Shown here: piece after piece, positions 26,338 through 35,345 of the stretch | How the letters are laid out: each line of letters opens with the position of its first letter | How positions within the stretch are numbered: position 1 is the first letter of the stretch | DNA from: JACMRP01 sp047302465 | Lineage (GTDB): Bacteria > Bdellovibrionota > Bdellovibrionia > Bdellovibrionales > Bdellovibrionaceae | DNA length: 64,000 bases | Assembly: GCF_047302465.1 (NCBI RefSeq) | Contig: NZ_CP178621.1 | Span: 1,302,001-1,366,000 of the forward strand | Direction of reading: 5' to 3' | Program-made: the position numbers and the translations under genes | The notes under the pieces: model-generated | Told to the model about the DNA's origin: nothing | What the model saw: only the letters and a program-made list of their open reading frames with translations | Database searches by the model: none

Positions 26338-28099
26338 TTAATGTCTCCTCAACACTCTGAGTGTATTCGCGGAAAAGCGGCGAGCGCTGCATAAGTTCGG
26401 AATAGGTCCCCTGATCGACAATACGGCCTTCTTGCATAAAGAGAATGCGATCAACACGATGTAAAATAGTCAGACGGTGAGTCACCAACAAACGGGTTCT
26501 TTCCGCCCAAGCTCCATCCAAAAGTTGAGAGAAGAGCTTTTCTTCTGTATCGACGTCAACGGCACTCAGGCAATCATCTAAAAGTAAGACAGGTGCTTTG
26601 TGGAAGTGAACACGCGCAAGACTTACGCGTTGTTTTTGACCACCCGATAAATTTACTCCTCGTTCGCCGATTTCAGTCGACAGACCGTTTTCAACACGCT
26701 CTTTAAAGATCTCAAACTGTGCTAGTCGTAAAGATTCTTCGATGTCACTGTCACGTTCAGGCTCGATATCATAGACGAAGGCCACATTTTCACGAAGGCT
26801 TGCGCTCATGATGAAACCTTCTTGCGGAACATACGCATAGTTCCCACGCAGTTCATGAAGTGTCATAGTACCGACACTCTTGCCGTGAATGCGATAGTGT
26901 TCGGCTTCCGCGCCGGTTTCACCCAGCAGAGATAACAACAACATCGATTTGCCAGAGCCCACTTCGCCAACAACTGCGATAAATTCGCCTTCGCGCACGC
27001 GCAGGTCGATGTTTTTTAGAATTTCTTTGCCGCCAATCTGCAAATTCATTTTTTGAACTTCCAGGGCCACGTCCTCTGTCAAAGCACCGACAGGACCTTG
27101 TGGGCGAGGAGTGTGATTGTGGTTGTTATTGGTTTCGTTTTTTACTTTTAAGAAAGACTCAAGACGCTGCAACGAAGTCCAAGAGTCAAAACCAAAGGTA
27201 AAGAACCAAGGCATTTGACGGAACGGGCGAGTCAAGAAAACACCCACGATCCACAATAGTGCCAAAAGTTCGCCACTGGTGATAGTGTGCTTAGAGTAAT
27301 AAATCAAAGACGCAAGTGTGACTACGTTCAGCACAAAAGTGATCGAAGTTGAAATCGAGTTCATCACCTGACCATTCGTCACCATGCGAATACGGTTGAT
27401 GGTTTCAATCTCGCGTGTACGGAAAATATTTTTTTCAAAAAACGGAGTCCAGCCCAAAATACGAATAGTACGAATGTTTTGAACCCATTCATTTACGAGC
27501 GCAATGCGATCACCCGCTAATTTTTTAAAGCGATAGAAAAAGCGCGATTGACGAAAGGCCAAGGCTGTATTGAGAACCGTGATCCCAATCATCAAAACTA
27601 ATGTTGGCATTAAGGGCAGATCATAAATCAGTGAAATAGCGAACGGTGCCAATATCAGCGGAAATATAGTTGAAGCCCCTGCAGGAAGGGTTTGTTCCAA
27701 AAACACAGTAGCGCCTGGGACATCCGTCGCATAGATCTGAATAATTTCGCCGACAGGGCGGTGGCTCATCGTATCCACGCGCAGATCCAAAGTCTTTTCA
27801 TAAAGACGGCGCGAGAAAACCGATTGCAAGTGAATGGACTCGCTCATGCCTAAATAGTTGGTCAGTTGATAAAAGGCTTGCGCCAAAAATACGGCGACAA
27901 AGGCAAAAAGAATCAAAGCCAAAGGATGCAGTTGATAATTGAAAAAATCCAATCCGGTTTGGCCGGTCATTTGATCAATGAAAAGTTTTTGAAAATAAGG
28001 ACCAAAAAGTCCCAAGACGGTCGCTACCAAAGAACTCAGGATAATGAGAATACGAGCGTGAAAGCGGGTGAATAATACGTCAAGGAGAAGAGGTCTCAT
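26324..28099 (-). CDS. ABC exporter half, ABCC-like, degenerate ATP site
   Basis: 591 residues: membrane domain with six hydrophobic segments, then ATPase domain. Walker A GEVGSGKSM at 378-386, signature LSGGQKQRVSLAR at 484, Walker B VLLLDDCLSAVD where the catalytic Glu is Asp509, as in NBD1 of ABCC proteins. With the downstream gene it forms a heterodimer with one strong and one weak ATPase site (inference from family). No Shine-Dalgarno is visible before the ATG. Substrate unknown; lipid, peptide or drug export are all possible. Confidence 0.9.
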   Translation of the reverse strand: MRPLLLDVLFTRFHARILIILSSLVATVLGLFGPYFQKLFIDQMTGQTGLDFFNYQLHPLALILFAFVAVFLAQAFYQLTNYLGMSESIHLQSVFSRRLYEKTLDLRVDTMSHRPVGEIIQIYATDVPGATVFLEQTLPAGASTIFPLILAPFAISLIYDLPLMPTLVLMIGITVLNTALAFRQSRFFYRFKKLAGDRIALVNEWVQNIRTIRILGWTPFFEKNIFRTREIETINRIRMVTNGQVMNSISTSITFVLNVVTLASLIYYSKHTITSGELLALLWIVGVFLTRPFRQMPWFFTFGFDSWTSLQRLESFLKVKNETNNNHNHTPRPQGPVGALTEDVALEVQKMNLQIGGKEILKNIDLRVREGEFIAVVGEVGSGKSMLLLSLLGETGAEAEHYRIHGKSVGTMTLHELRGNYAYVPQEGFIMSASLRENVAFVYDIEPERDSDIEESLRLAQFEIFKERVENGLSTEIGERGVNLSGGQKQRVSLARVHFHKAPVLLLDDCLSAVDVDTEEKLFSQLLDGAWAERTRLLVTHRLTILHRVDRILFMQEGRIVDQGTYSELMQRSPLFREYTQSVEETLNVEA

Positions 28100-28172
28100 G
28101 GGGAAAAATACTACACCCCTAGGACCTGTCGGTCTTGATAAATTCCGTCTTAACGCAGGATATTCTTTGCTC

Positions 28173-28778
28173 TTATCCGTCGGTACGGAACCAGCCTGTC
28201 AAACTCCAGCGAGTTTGGAAGCATGGCAGAACTTCATGTGGAATAAGGTCACTACGGAATAAAACAAGGCGACCGCCCTGAGGCAAAATTCTTTTGACCT
28301 CTTGGGACTCATTTTCTGGAGAATAAATGCAGAGTTCTCCACCATCTTGAGAGCTCCAGGTCGGATTCAAGTAAAGAACGAGTGAAATTTTGCGGTGGCT
28401 GGTGCCCCGGTGTTGATCTATGTGCTTTTGATAGCCTTTTCCCTCAGGATAGCGGGCAAAGTGGAATTCTTCAGAGCGCAGCCCCATAAAATATCTGTGA
28501 TTCAGTTCTTGGCGAAGTTCTGCGGCCCATTGCAAAAAACGGTGACTGGCAGAGTTTGGGTGCTCAGTATTTAGCCATAAAATCGAGTCCCCACGAATTT
28601 CGGCCTTTCGGGTTTTTTCTTGGCCTCGCCCGATATGTGCTTCGTGAAAAAGTCCTTCACTCCATGACTTCTGGCATTCTAAAAAGAGTTCTTGCTCCAG
28701 ATTCTGTGGCAAAATCCCGTCGGCAAAGGCCCAGCCATTTTGTTCAATGCTTTGAAAGAGTGGTTCTAAGGACTGCAT
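28173..28778 (-). CDS. 2OG-Fe(II) oxygenase, prolyl 4-hydroxylase-like
   Basis: 201 residues. The iron-binding HxD is in GKGYQKHIDQH, the distal His probably in IPHEVLP, and the 2-oxoglutarate-binding Arg in RWSLTGWFR. ISLVLYLNPTW and GGELCIYSPE complete the double-stranded beta-helix. The layout matches SM-20/EGL-9-type hydroxylases; in bacteria some modify ribosomal proteins or EF-Tu. Substrate here unknown. It lies just upstream of the ABC pair, 73 bases apart. Confidence 0.88.
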   Translation of the reverse strand: MQSLEPLFQSIEQNGWAFADGILPQNLEQELFLECQKSWSEGLFHEAHIGRGQEKTRKAEIRGDSILWLNTEHPNSASHRFLQWAAELRQELNHRYFMGLRSEEFHFARYPEGKGYQKHIDQHRGTSHRKISLVLYLNPTWSSQDGGELCIYSPENESQEVKRILPQGGRLVLFRSDLIPHEVLPCFQTRWSLTGWFRTDG

Positions 28779-28860
28779 GGTTCTTTTAATACTCTAGTTT
28801 TCCTTAAAAACCGAGACTTTTTCTTTGCCACATTCGAAGTCTTGGTCGCAGAATAACTAA

Positions 28861-30438
28861 ATGGCCCGCAGCTTAGATTTTAAAATTCTATTAAGGCTTT
28901 TGCAGCAAGAGACCGATTCCTGTTCTTTCAAACAAGAGCGCCGTGATTTTTTGAAGAAGACTCTTGGCGGTTCGGTAGCAACTTTAGCTTTGGCGGGTTG
29001 CGGGACTTTTGACCGCTGGGTTTTAGGTGATAGCAATCGTTTAGAACAAGAAGTAATGATTCTGGGCGGGGGCTTGGCGGGCATGTCGGCGGCCTATCAC
29101 TTGAAAAAAAATAAAGTTCCCTATCGCCTTTATGAGGCTTCGGGTCGCGTCGGCGGACGTATTCAAACTCTGTTTCACTTCAACGACGATGCTCAGTTTG
29201 CAGAACTTGGAGCTGAGGTTTTTGAGGCGACTCACAAATTGACGATTCAGATGTGCAAGGATTTGAGCCTTGCCATTCAAGATATTTCTTATGACACCAA
29301 AATGGATCGCAGCATCTATTGGTTGGGTGGAAAAGTCGTCAGCGAAAAAGAGTTCCGTAAAAACCTGAAACCACTTGCTGTGCGACTTGCACAATTTCGC
29401 AGAGATTTATTTTCAGCCGCGGGATCGGAATTCACAGCAAAAAGTCTTTTAAGTCACAGCAATATTGCTTTGTTTGACAATCAGTCGTTGGCAGATTTGT
29501 TAAATCCGCTGCGTACGACGATGGATCTACCGACTCTGGAAAGTTTTGAAAATCTGTGTGTGTCTGAGTGGGGCGTTGATAGTAAATACATCAACCTTTT
29601 GCATTTCCTAGTCCGACTTGATTTTGAAGAAAAAAACAATCAGACCACTCCGCTAAGACTCTACCGTGTTGAAGGTGGAATGTCGCGCATGGTTCAGATT
29701 TTGAGCGAGCGTGTGCAGGGGATTGTGCCGGATGCAAACTTGAAGCTCGAGCATCAGTTGGTAGCTGTGCGCGCAAGAGCTGGTGGTTATGATTGTACTT
29801 TTAAAACTCCGAAGGGTTCCGACACAGTGTGGGCGCGCCAAGTGATTTGTGCGATGCCGTGGTCAATGTTGAAAGATGTTGATGGCGTGCAGGGGCTTGA
29901 GCTTGGTCTTAAAAAAGAACTGATTGCGCAAGCGACTTATGGAACTCACTCGAAAGTGATTAGCAGTTTTAAAGATCCCGTGTGGCGTAAGAAGAATAAA
30001 TCCCCTTATGCCTTCCAAGGAAGTCTGCGTGGGCAGCTGCTTGGCCAAAACTACTGGGACAGCTCACGCGGTCAACCAGGCAATCGCGGATTGTTAGTTT
30101 CTCAGCGCGGCGGCGCAAGTGGACAATCGATGGGGGCTGGGGCTGCGCAAGAGACTTTGCAAGATCTGCGACGCTTCTTCAAAGATGCAGCGGCTGAAGA
30201 AGCCGCGCATATGGCGAACTGGTCACAGAAGCCATTTGCAAAGGGCTCGCGCTACAATTTATTGCCGGGTTCGTACTTAAAATATTTGGCGGCTTTAGAA
30301 GAAGAAGTCGAAAATGAAAGTTTCTATTTCGCAGGCGAGCACATGAGCTTCCAATACGGCGGCACCATGAACGGTGCCATAGCGACAGGCACAGCCGCGG
30401 CGGAGAAGGCCCTACAAAAGGTCCTTGCCCGCGCGTAA
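28861..30438 (+). CDS. FAD-dependent amine oxidase-like lipoprotein with Tat signal
   Basis: 525 residues. After an unusual 25-residue lead comes a Tat motif (R27-R28-D-F-L-K-K), a hydrophobic stretch and lipobox LAGC with Cys47, so export folded with FAD and lipid anchoring are likely. Then the Rossmann motif VMILGGGLAGMSAAYHL, YEASGRVGGR, and the C-terminal FAD-binding FYFAGEHMSFQYGGTMNGAIATG typical of flavin monoamine oxidases. Substrate unknown. No Shine-Dalgarno seen before the ATG; a later start at the Tat region is possible. Confidence 0.87.
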   Translation: MARSLDFKILLRLLQQETDSCSFKQERRDFLKKTLGGSVATLALAGCGTFDRWVLGDSNRLEQEVMILGGGLAGMSAAYHLKKNKVPYRLYEASGRVGGRIQTLFHFNDDAQFAELGAEVFEATHKLTIQMCKDLSLAIQDISYDTKMDRSIYWLGGKVVSEKEFRKNLKPLAVRLAQFRRDLFSAAGSEFTAKSLLSHSNIALFDNQSLADLLNPLRTTMDLPTLESFENLCVSEWGVDSKYINLLHFLVRLDFEEKNNQTTPLRLYRVEGGMSRMVQILSERVQGIVPDANLKLEHQLVAVRARAGGYDCTFKTPKGSDTVWARQVICAMPWSMLKDVDGVQGLELGLKKELIAQATYGTHSKVISSFKDPVWRKKNKSPYAFQGSLRGQLLGQNYWDSSRGQPGNRGLLVSQRGGASGQSMGAGAAQETLQDLRRFFKDAAAEEAAHMANWSQKPFAKGSRYNLLPGSYLKYLAALEEEVENESFYFAGEHMSFQYGGTMNGAIATGTAAAEKALQKVLARA

Positions 30439-30451
30439 GGGAATATATCAA

Positions 30452-30964
30452 CTATTGCAAAGTTAATACAAGACCGTCTGGAAGGCCTTGGCCCGTTGCC
30501 AAAGACTCGATTTCAGCCTTTGAGTAAGAACGGATCAAGCTTGCTTGTTGGTTCTTTGTTTGTGGCATTCCCACGATCGTTTCGCCGTTTGCATTCACAA
30601 AACTATAATCTGGATTTGGCGAAATCACGACTAGAACCAAGTTGTAGCCAGGACGGAAACCCGCCTTTTGCAACTCGATTTGTGGCAACGTCACGAAGTC
30701 ATCGTCGACCACTTGGGTGCGGATGCTCTTAACTTCTGACAAAGTGACTTGGCTTGAGTCTGTCGACAAGAAAGGACGTGTACCTACTGCGTAGAACACA
30801 GTTAGGTGCTGGCCTTTAAAGTTGCCGATCTTCTGAATTTGAATCTTCGGCACTACTTCCGTTGGCGCTGCTTGAGCGTCGCTCGGACTGAAAGACCCAC
30901 TCATCAAGCCAAGGCCAATAATGAGCGTTAGCGCATTGATGAAAAGAAATTGAAGGGATTTCAT
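30452..30964 (-). CDS. secreted protein of unknown function, coupled to upstream gene
   Basis: 170 residues with signal peptide (cleavage near AQA-AP). Mature protein contains strand-like segments IQIQKIGNFKGQHLTVFYAVG and PGYNLVLVVISPNPDY and no Cys. Its ATG overlaps the stop of the 582-residue protein by 4 bases, implying translational coupling and a shared process. No family recognised. Confidence 0.65.
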   Translation of the reverse strand: MKSLQFLFINALTLIIGLGLMSGSFSPSDAQAAPTEVVPKIQIQKIGNFKGQHLTVFYAVGTRPFLSTDSSQVTLSEVKSIRTQVVDDDFVTLPQIELQKAGFRPGYNLVLVVISPNPDYSFVNANGETIVGMPQTKNQQASLIRSYSKAEIESLATGQGLPDGLVLTLQ

Positions 30965-32709
30965 TTTACTACTCCTGAACCATTTTTGTAATTTAGGTAC
31001 ATCAAAAGATGACCGTTCGGATCCATGGTTACTTTTTGTATTTCTAATTTCATGCCCAAAACCGCTGGAGGTAAATCCAAGGTTCCAGGAATTGTTTCGT
31101 CGTTCTTAACCCAGTCTTTGCTGCGAAGCTTGAGTTCTTCTTTAATGCCTTTTGTAACTTGGCTGCCGAGGTTTTCAGCAATTTTTCCAGCGACCGTCAG
31201 ATATTTTGAGTCCATCATTAAAGAATTCACATCAATATACTGCTGAGCTATCTCCATACCTTCGGCAGCTTTCTTCGCCTTACGAAGCTTCGCGATCATA
31301 TCGAAAGTCAAAATCACTTTTTTCTCGAGCCAGAAAGGTTTGTTCGGCTCGATTTCGGTGCTAATGCGAAGTTTCAAGTAAGTTTCGTTATTCGAAGTCG
31401 CTACAGGCGGTACAACATAATCAATCAACGGTGGCGCCGTCAATTTTAGGGACGTGCCGTCGGCCTGAGGAATTTTTTCGAAATTCTTTCTTAAAAAGCT
31501 CAGTTGCAAAATGCGGTTGATCAGACCACGGTCCAGCGTCATGCCAATATCGTAGTTAGTTTGTGGCATGTGGTTCATTGTCGGTAAACCGCGTGACCCA
31601 GTTTGCGGCAATAATCCAACTTGTGGGTTCAACGGATCTTCTGCATAAGCCGCAAGTCCGATATTCAAAGAACTCTGCAACTGGAAGTTTGTCAGTTTCA
31701 AACCCCATTTAAAGTTAGGGCGAGTATCGTTCGGTTCTTTTCCCGGAGGAGCCATGTCTTGGATTTGCTCTAAAGCGCCAGTCAGGTTCTCTTTCACTTT
31801 TTGATTGAGCATTTCAGGTAGCTGCTTCTTGGCAAAATCGCTGAGGTATTTGCGAACTTGAACCAATACTGTTGGAAGCTGCTCATCCACATAGTCTTGT
31901 AACTGCTCGGTGTTCATTGTGTAGAGTTGCTCGCCGTCGATATAAACCGCGACCTGAGGAACCACGAGTTTTTTATATTTTACAGCTATTGGAATTTCCG
32001 CAAGATTTTCTTGAATCTCGAGGGCTTCAAACTCGAGGCTTCCTTGTGAGTTCATGCGAATATAAAATGGCAAACGGATTTTTAAAGGAGTTTTTTCGTC
32101 GCCCGCATTGAGGCTGACTTCGTCCATTCCGATTTTTAGAGGGCCATCTTTCTTTTTAATTGGGTTGTTCAAGTCCCAAGCTCGAACAGCTTCAGTTGCG
32201 ACCGTCAAACGTTTAGCTTCAAGGTCAATGGCAAGAACGGCACCGTCTTTTTTACCCAAACGTTTCATCAAAGCTTCGTCGGTCACTAGGGCAAAGCGTG
32301 AGAAAGAGGCAGTATAGCCAGACTCTCCAATTTCAACGGCAGGGCGGTGATCGGTCAGGGAAAATCCAACCAACCATTTGGTGAGAAGGTCCTTCACCAT
32401 AAAATACATTTTCACACCCTCAGGATTTGTCTTTTCAAGCTCCTTTAGGTCGATGGCTTTGTCAGAATTGATAGTTTGCCCAGGGAAGTAGCCCTCAGCA
32501 AAGTTATAACCCATATTGCCAAGGATGTTTTGCAGTTGAGTCTCGAAATATTTTTGACCACGGGGAGTGATTTGCACCTGCACAGCGTTGGAAATGAGGT
32601 GCTTGTTTGCAATAGGAGGCATTTTCTCTTGAGCTAACGTCAGAGAACTGAAAGAGCTAAAGCTCAATCCCAAGAGAGCGGTCATCAATTTGAAGTGTCG
32701 TTTCGGCAT
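30961..32709 (-). CDS. large secreted protein of unknown function
   Basis: 582 residues. The reading frame runs upstream to 32814, but AAGGAG six bases before ATG 32709 and the signal peptide that follows (cleavage near TLA-QE) fix the start. The mature protein alternates long strands and amphipathic helices; segments such as QLQDYVDEQLPTVLVQVRKYL and GMTLDRGLINRILQLSFLRK faintly recall lipid-binding TULIP/BPI folds, but this is only an impression. First gene of a coupled pair; it diverges from the cytochrome-porin gene. Confidence 0.7.
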   Translation of the reverse strand: MPKRHFKLMTALLGLSFSSFSSLTLAQEKMPPIANKHLISNAVQVQITPRGQKYFETQLQNILGNMGYNFAEGYFPGQTINSDKAIDLKELEKTNPEGVKMYFMVKDLLTKWLVGFSLTDHRPAVEIGESGYTASFSRFALVTDEALMKRLGKKDGAVLAIDLEAKRLTVATEAVRAWDLNNPIKKKDGPLKIGMDEVSLNAGDEKTPLKIRLPFYIRMNSQGSLEFEALEIQENLAEIPIAVKYKKLVVPQVAVYIDGEQLYTMNTEQLQDYVDEQLPTVLVQVRKYLSDFAKKQLPEMLNQKVKENLTGALEQIQDMAPPGKEPNDTRPNFKWGLKLTNFQLQSSLNIGLAAYAEDPLNPQVGLLPQTGSRGLPTMNHMPQTNYDIGMTLDRGLINRILQLSFLRKNFEKIPQADGTSLKLTAPPLIDYVVPPVATSNNETYLKLRISTEIEPNKPFWLEKKVILTFDMIAKLRKAKKAAEGMEIAQQYIDVNSLMMDSKYLTVAGKIAENLGSQVTKGIKEELKLRSKDWVKNDETIPGTLDLPPAVLGMKLEIQKVTMDPNGHLLMYLNYKNGSGVVK

Positions 32710-32888
32710 CCCGAGCTCCTTGCACTGCTGGCTGAAGTCAGGATGCAAGTTTAGGTCCAAAACATTTTGAAACCACGGGTGTTTGAGAGCAATACTGGTG
32801 ACAAACTTCTGCACAAAGTGACAATTTTTGGTTTGCCTCTTTAGGGAAAGCCCCCCTACACTAAACAGGCAACCAAAGAGGTCTCAAC

Positions 32889-34064
32889 GTGGCTTTTAAA
32901 AGCGTTATATTACTATTGGGTGGTTTGTTACTCAGCCCACAAACCAGTTTCGCGTATCCTGACTTTATTTCCTACGGTTATACAGCTTGTATTACCTGCC
33001 ATTACAACGGACAGGGAAATGGTCCTTTGAACGACTACGGCCGGGCACTATTTACAACTGAAGTCGCTTCACGCGCCATATTCAGTGACAAATTGTCCGA
33101 GGAAGAAATCGCCGCTAAATCGGGATTCTTGGGTTCTACGGAACTTCCTTGGTGGGTCCGTCCGGGGATCAAATATCGTGGTTTGTATTTCGTGAACAAC
33201 CCGGGCAGTGAGAGCGCCGTTAAAAAATACATCACAATGCAAGCAGATCTGAACGTGGCTGTGCCATTGGATCAGAAAATGAAGTTCTTGGTTGTGCTCT
33301 CAGGCGGGTATGCGCCAACTCCGGCGTCTCATCAGGGACAAAAAGATCCTGACGATAAAAACTTTATCTCTCGTGAACACTATTTGCGTTGGCAAGTTTC
33401 TAAGGCGCTTTTCACGTACTGGGGAACGATGGATAAAGTTTTCGGGATCCGTACCTCTGATCATACAGCTTACAGTCGCGTGACTACGGGCAATGCGCAG
33501 AATGACCAATCGACAGGTGTGATTGCTCAATATTACGGAGACGGTTGGGAGCTCACAGGCAATGGCTTCATGGGGAACTTAGCTCAAGAAAAAGACGAAG
33601 AGCTTCGCCAAAAAGGTGGATCTCTCATGTACGAGCTCGATACGGCCGAAAAAAATCGTATCGGGATGGCCGTGATGAGTTCTAGCAATGATTTCGTTAC
33701 GAAAAACCGTTTTGAAGTCCACTCAAAAATGGGTCTTGAAAAAGGAAACAGCCTTTTAACAGAAATTGGTTTCTTCAATAACAATCCAAAAGCGACGCCT
33801 TCGAAAGAATGGGGTGGGTATCTGATGCTTCAAGGGGTTTACCTGATGGAGCGTGGATACAACGTGATTTCTCAGATCGAGTATATGAATGCGACAATGG
33901 GCCCAGAATCTCCGGATTTAACGAGATGGACTTTCGGTCTTTTGGCTTTCCCTATGCCGAGGGTTGAGTTCCGTGCAACTTTCGTGAATGGCCGTTCAAT
34001 TACAGATGACACAGTGGCAAAGGATCAGTGGATGATACAAACACAGCTCCACTTATCACTCTAG
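32889..34064 (+). CDS. beta-barrel-like protein with N-terminal c-type heme motif
   Basis: 391 residues from GTG, with AAGAGG upstream. A signal peptide (cleavage near SFA-YP) is followed at once by one heme motif C34-IT-C37-H38 and LNDYGRAL. The rest has alternating strands with aromatic girdles (MQADLNVAVPLDQKMKFLVVL, TEIGFFNNNP, VEFRATFVNG) ending in QTQLHLSL, like an outer-membrane barrel. A heme at the mouth or periplasmic side of a barrel suggests outer-membrane electron transfer or a respiratory-linked porin (inference). The next gene's RBS overlaps its stop. Confidence 0.75.
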   Translation: MAFKSVILLLGGLLLSPQTSFAYPDFISYGYTACITCHYNGQGNGPLNDYGRALFTTEVASRAIFSDKLSEEEIAAKSGFLGSTELPWWVRPGIKYRGLYFVNNPGSESAVKKYITMQADLNVAVPLDQKMKFLVVLSGGYAPTPASHQGQKDPDDKNFISREHYLRWQVSKALFTYWGTMDKVFGIRTSDHTAYSRVTTGNAQNDQSTGVIAQYYGDGWELTGNGFMGNLAQEKDEELRQKGGSLMYELDTAEKNRIGMAVMSSSNDFVTKNRFEVHSKMGLEKGNSLLTEIGFFNNNPKATPSKEWGGYLMLQGVYLMERGYNVISQIEYMNATMGPESPDLTRWTFGLLAFPMPRVEFRATFVNGRSITDDTVAKDQWMIQTQLHLSL

Positions 34065-34076
34065 GAGATGCTGGCG

Positions 34077-34712
34077 ATGAAAAAGTTTTTGATTTTTACA
34101 TTTGTAGTTTTGAATCTCTTGGGTGTTCAGGCATTGGCTCAATCTGAAAAATCCACAGCAGGCAAAGATGCCATGGCGAAAAAGAGATTTTTGCTAGAGA
34201 AGGGCATCGAGAAGTGGCTTATCACCGTGGATTACGATTCTTGGTTTGAAGAGCTTACGGTGACGAATACATCTGGCGGAATGCAGTCTTCTCAGGCTTT
34301 GTACTATGGCTTCGGTTTGGGGTTAGAGAAAAACTGGTACCATGGTAGTTGGGGCTGGGGGCTTGGTGGTGGTGTTCTTGGTGGAAGTGCCGTTGGTGGT
34401 GATAAATCGGGATCACTGACGTATTTCCAAGCGCGTGTTCCTTGGTACGCGGCGCGATTTACTCCTCGAGTTTTCTATCGCTGGACAGGCAGAACAGATT
34501 TGGGACTTGATATTTCGACTTTTTACAAACAAAGCAAATGGAATACCTTGAATGATACGGTCACTGTGACTTCTGGATCTGAAATGATCACAGGAGCCTT
34601 CCTTGATCTTCGTGTGCGCTTTAATCCAAAGCTCGAGATGATTCAGAGCTTCGGGACTGTTTATAAAAACGAATCCATTTATTGGCGTCTGGGGCTTGCC
34701 TACCGATTGTAG
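34077..34712 (+). CDS. outer-membrane beta-barrel-like protein
   Basis: 211 residues. ATG 34077 is chosen: AGGAG touches the ATG at 34068 but is 9 bases from this one, which begins MKKFLIF with signal peptide (cleavage near ALA-QS). Strands with Gly/aromatic alternation (GWGLGGGVLGG, YYGFGLGLEKNWYHG, FYRWTGRTDLGLDIS) and a C-terminal YWRLGLAYRL that fits a BAM-type terminal strand. Translated right after the heme/barrel gene; a partner role is likely. Confidence 0.72.
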   Translation: MKKFLIFTFVVLNLLGVQALAQSEKSTAGKDAMAKKRFLLEKGIEKWLITVDYDSWFEELTVTNTSGGMQSSQALYYGFGLGLEKNWYHGSWGWGLGGGVLGGSAVGGDKSGSLTYFQARVPWYAARFTPRVFYRWTGRTDLGLDISTFYKQSKWNTLNDTVTVTSGSEMITGAFLDLRVRFNPKLEMIQSFGTVYKNESIYWRLGLAYRL

Positions 34713-34728
34713 GTGTTAGAGCTCAAAA

Positions 34729-34762
34729 CAAAAAAGCCAGCTTCTCAGAGCTGGCTTTTTTT
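34729..34762. terminator. bidirectional rho-independent terminator
   Basis: A-tract, GCCAGCT, 6-base loop, AGCTGGC, T-tract; serves the + gene ending at 34712 and the converging - gene ending at 34783. Confidence 0.93.
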
Positions 34763-34782
34763 ATTTCTTTTTTCAAATTCTT

Positions 34783-35175
34783 TTAAGGCGTGATGCTGTT
34801 AATCCAGGCTTCCATCGTGTCGAGTTCAGCATCCGTAAGCGGGGTGCCCCCGAAAGGCATATTTCCTGCGATGGCAGTTCTGTTGCCTTGAATCTTTGTA
34901 TAAAGGACCGAGCCTTCAAGATCTTGAGCTTTGATGAGGCCCTGGCTGATGTACTCTTCTTCGCTAGTACCGGCCCAAGCGGCATGGGATGGGCGGGTAT
35001 GGCAGCTCGCACATTTAGCAACGATGATTTCTTTGGCAGCTAGGAACTGAGCGCTTCCCGTAGAAACCCCGTATGTTGTGGCATCGTAACTTGAAGAGTT
35101 GTAGACCTTGCCACAACCAATAGGGGCAAGAAGGGCAATTGCGGTCAGTCCTACAGACAAGATTTTGGTGGTCAT
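34783..35175 (-). CDS. c-type cytochrome lipoprotein, single heme
   Basis: 130 residues. Signal ends in lipobox APIGC with Cys21. Heme motif C55-AS-C58-H59 and a likely axial Met106 in GNMPFGG, followed by the helix LTDAELDTMEAWI usual at the end of small c-type cytochromes. It should be a periplasm-facing, membrane-anchored electron carrier. Near the heme/barrel gene, which could be a redox partner (inference). Confidence 0.85.
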   Translation of the reverse strand: MTTKILSVGLTAIALLAPIGCGKVYNSSSYDATTYGVSTGSAQFLAAKEIIVAKCASCHTRPSHAAWAGTSEEEYISQGLIKAQDLEGSVLYTKIQGNRTAIAGNMPFGGTPLTDAELDTMEAWINSITP

Positions 35176-35345
35176 AATTCATCCTTGATTACGTCTGAAG
35201 TCTCTATTTTATAACTGTAAACTTGAAATCGGGAAGACCTAAATTGAGCCTAGTCCTTTATAGCCTCAAAAAACCCTGTAAAAATGCTTCAGAGTCCAGG
35301 TCCTTGGTTTACACCAGCGTCATCTTTTGAGATAACGGGTCCACT

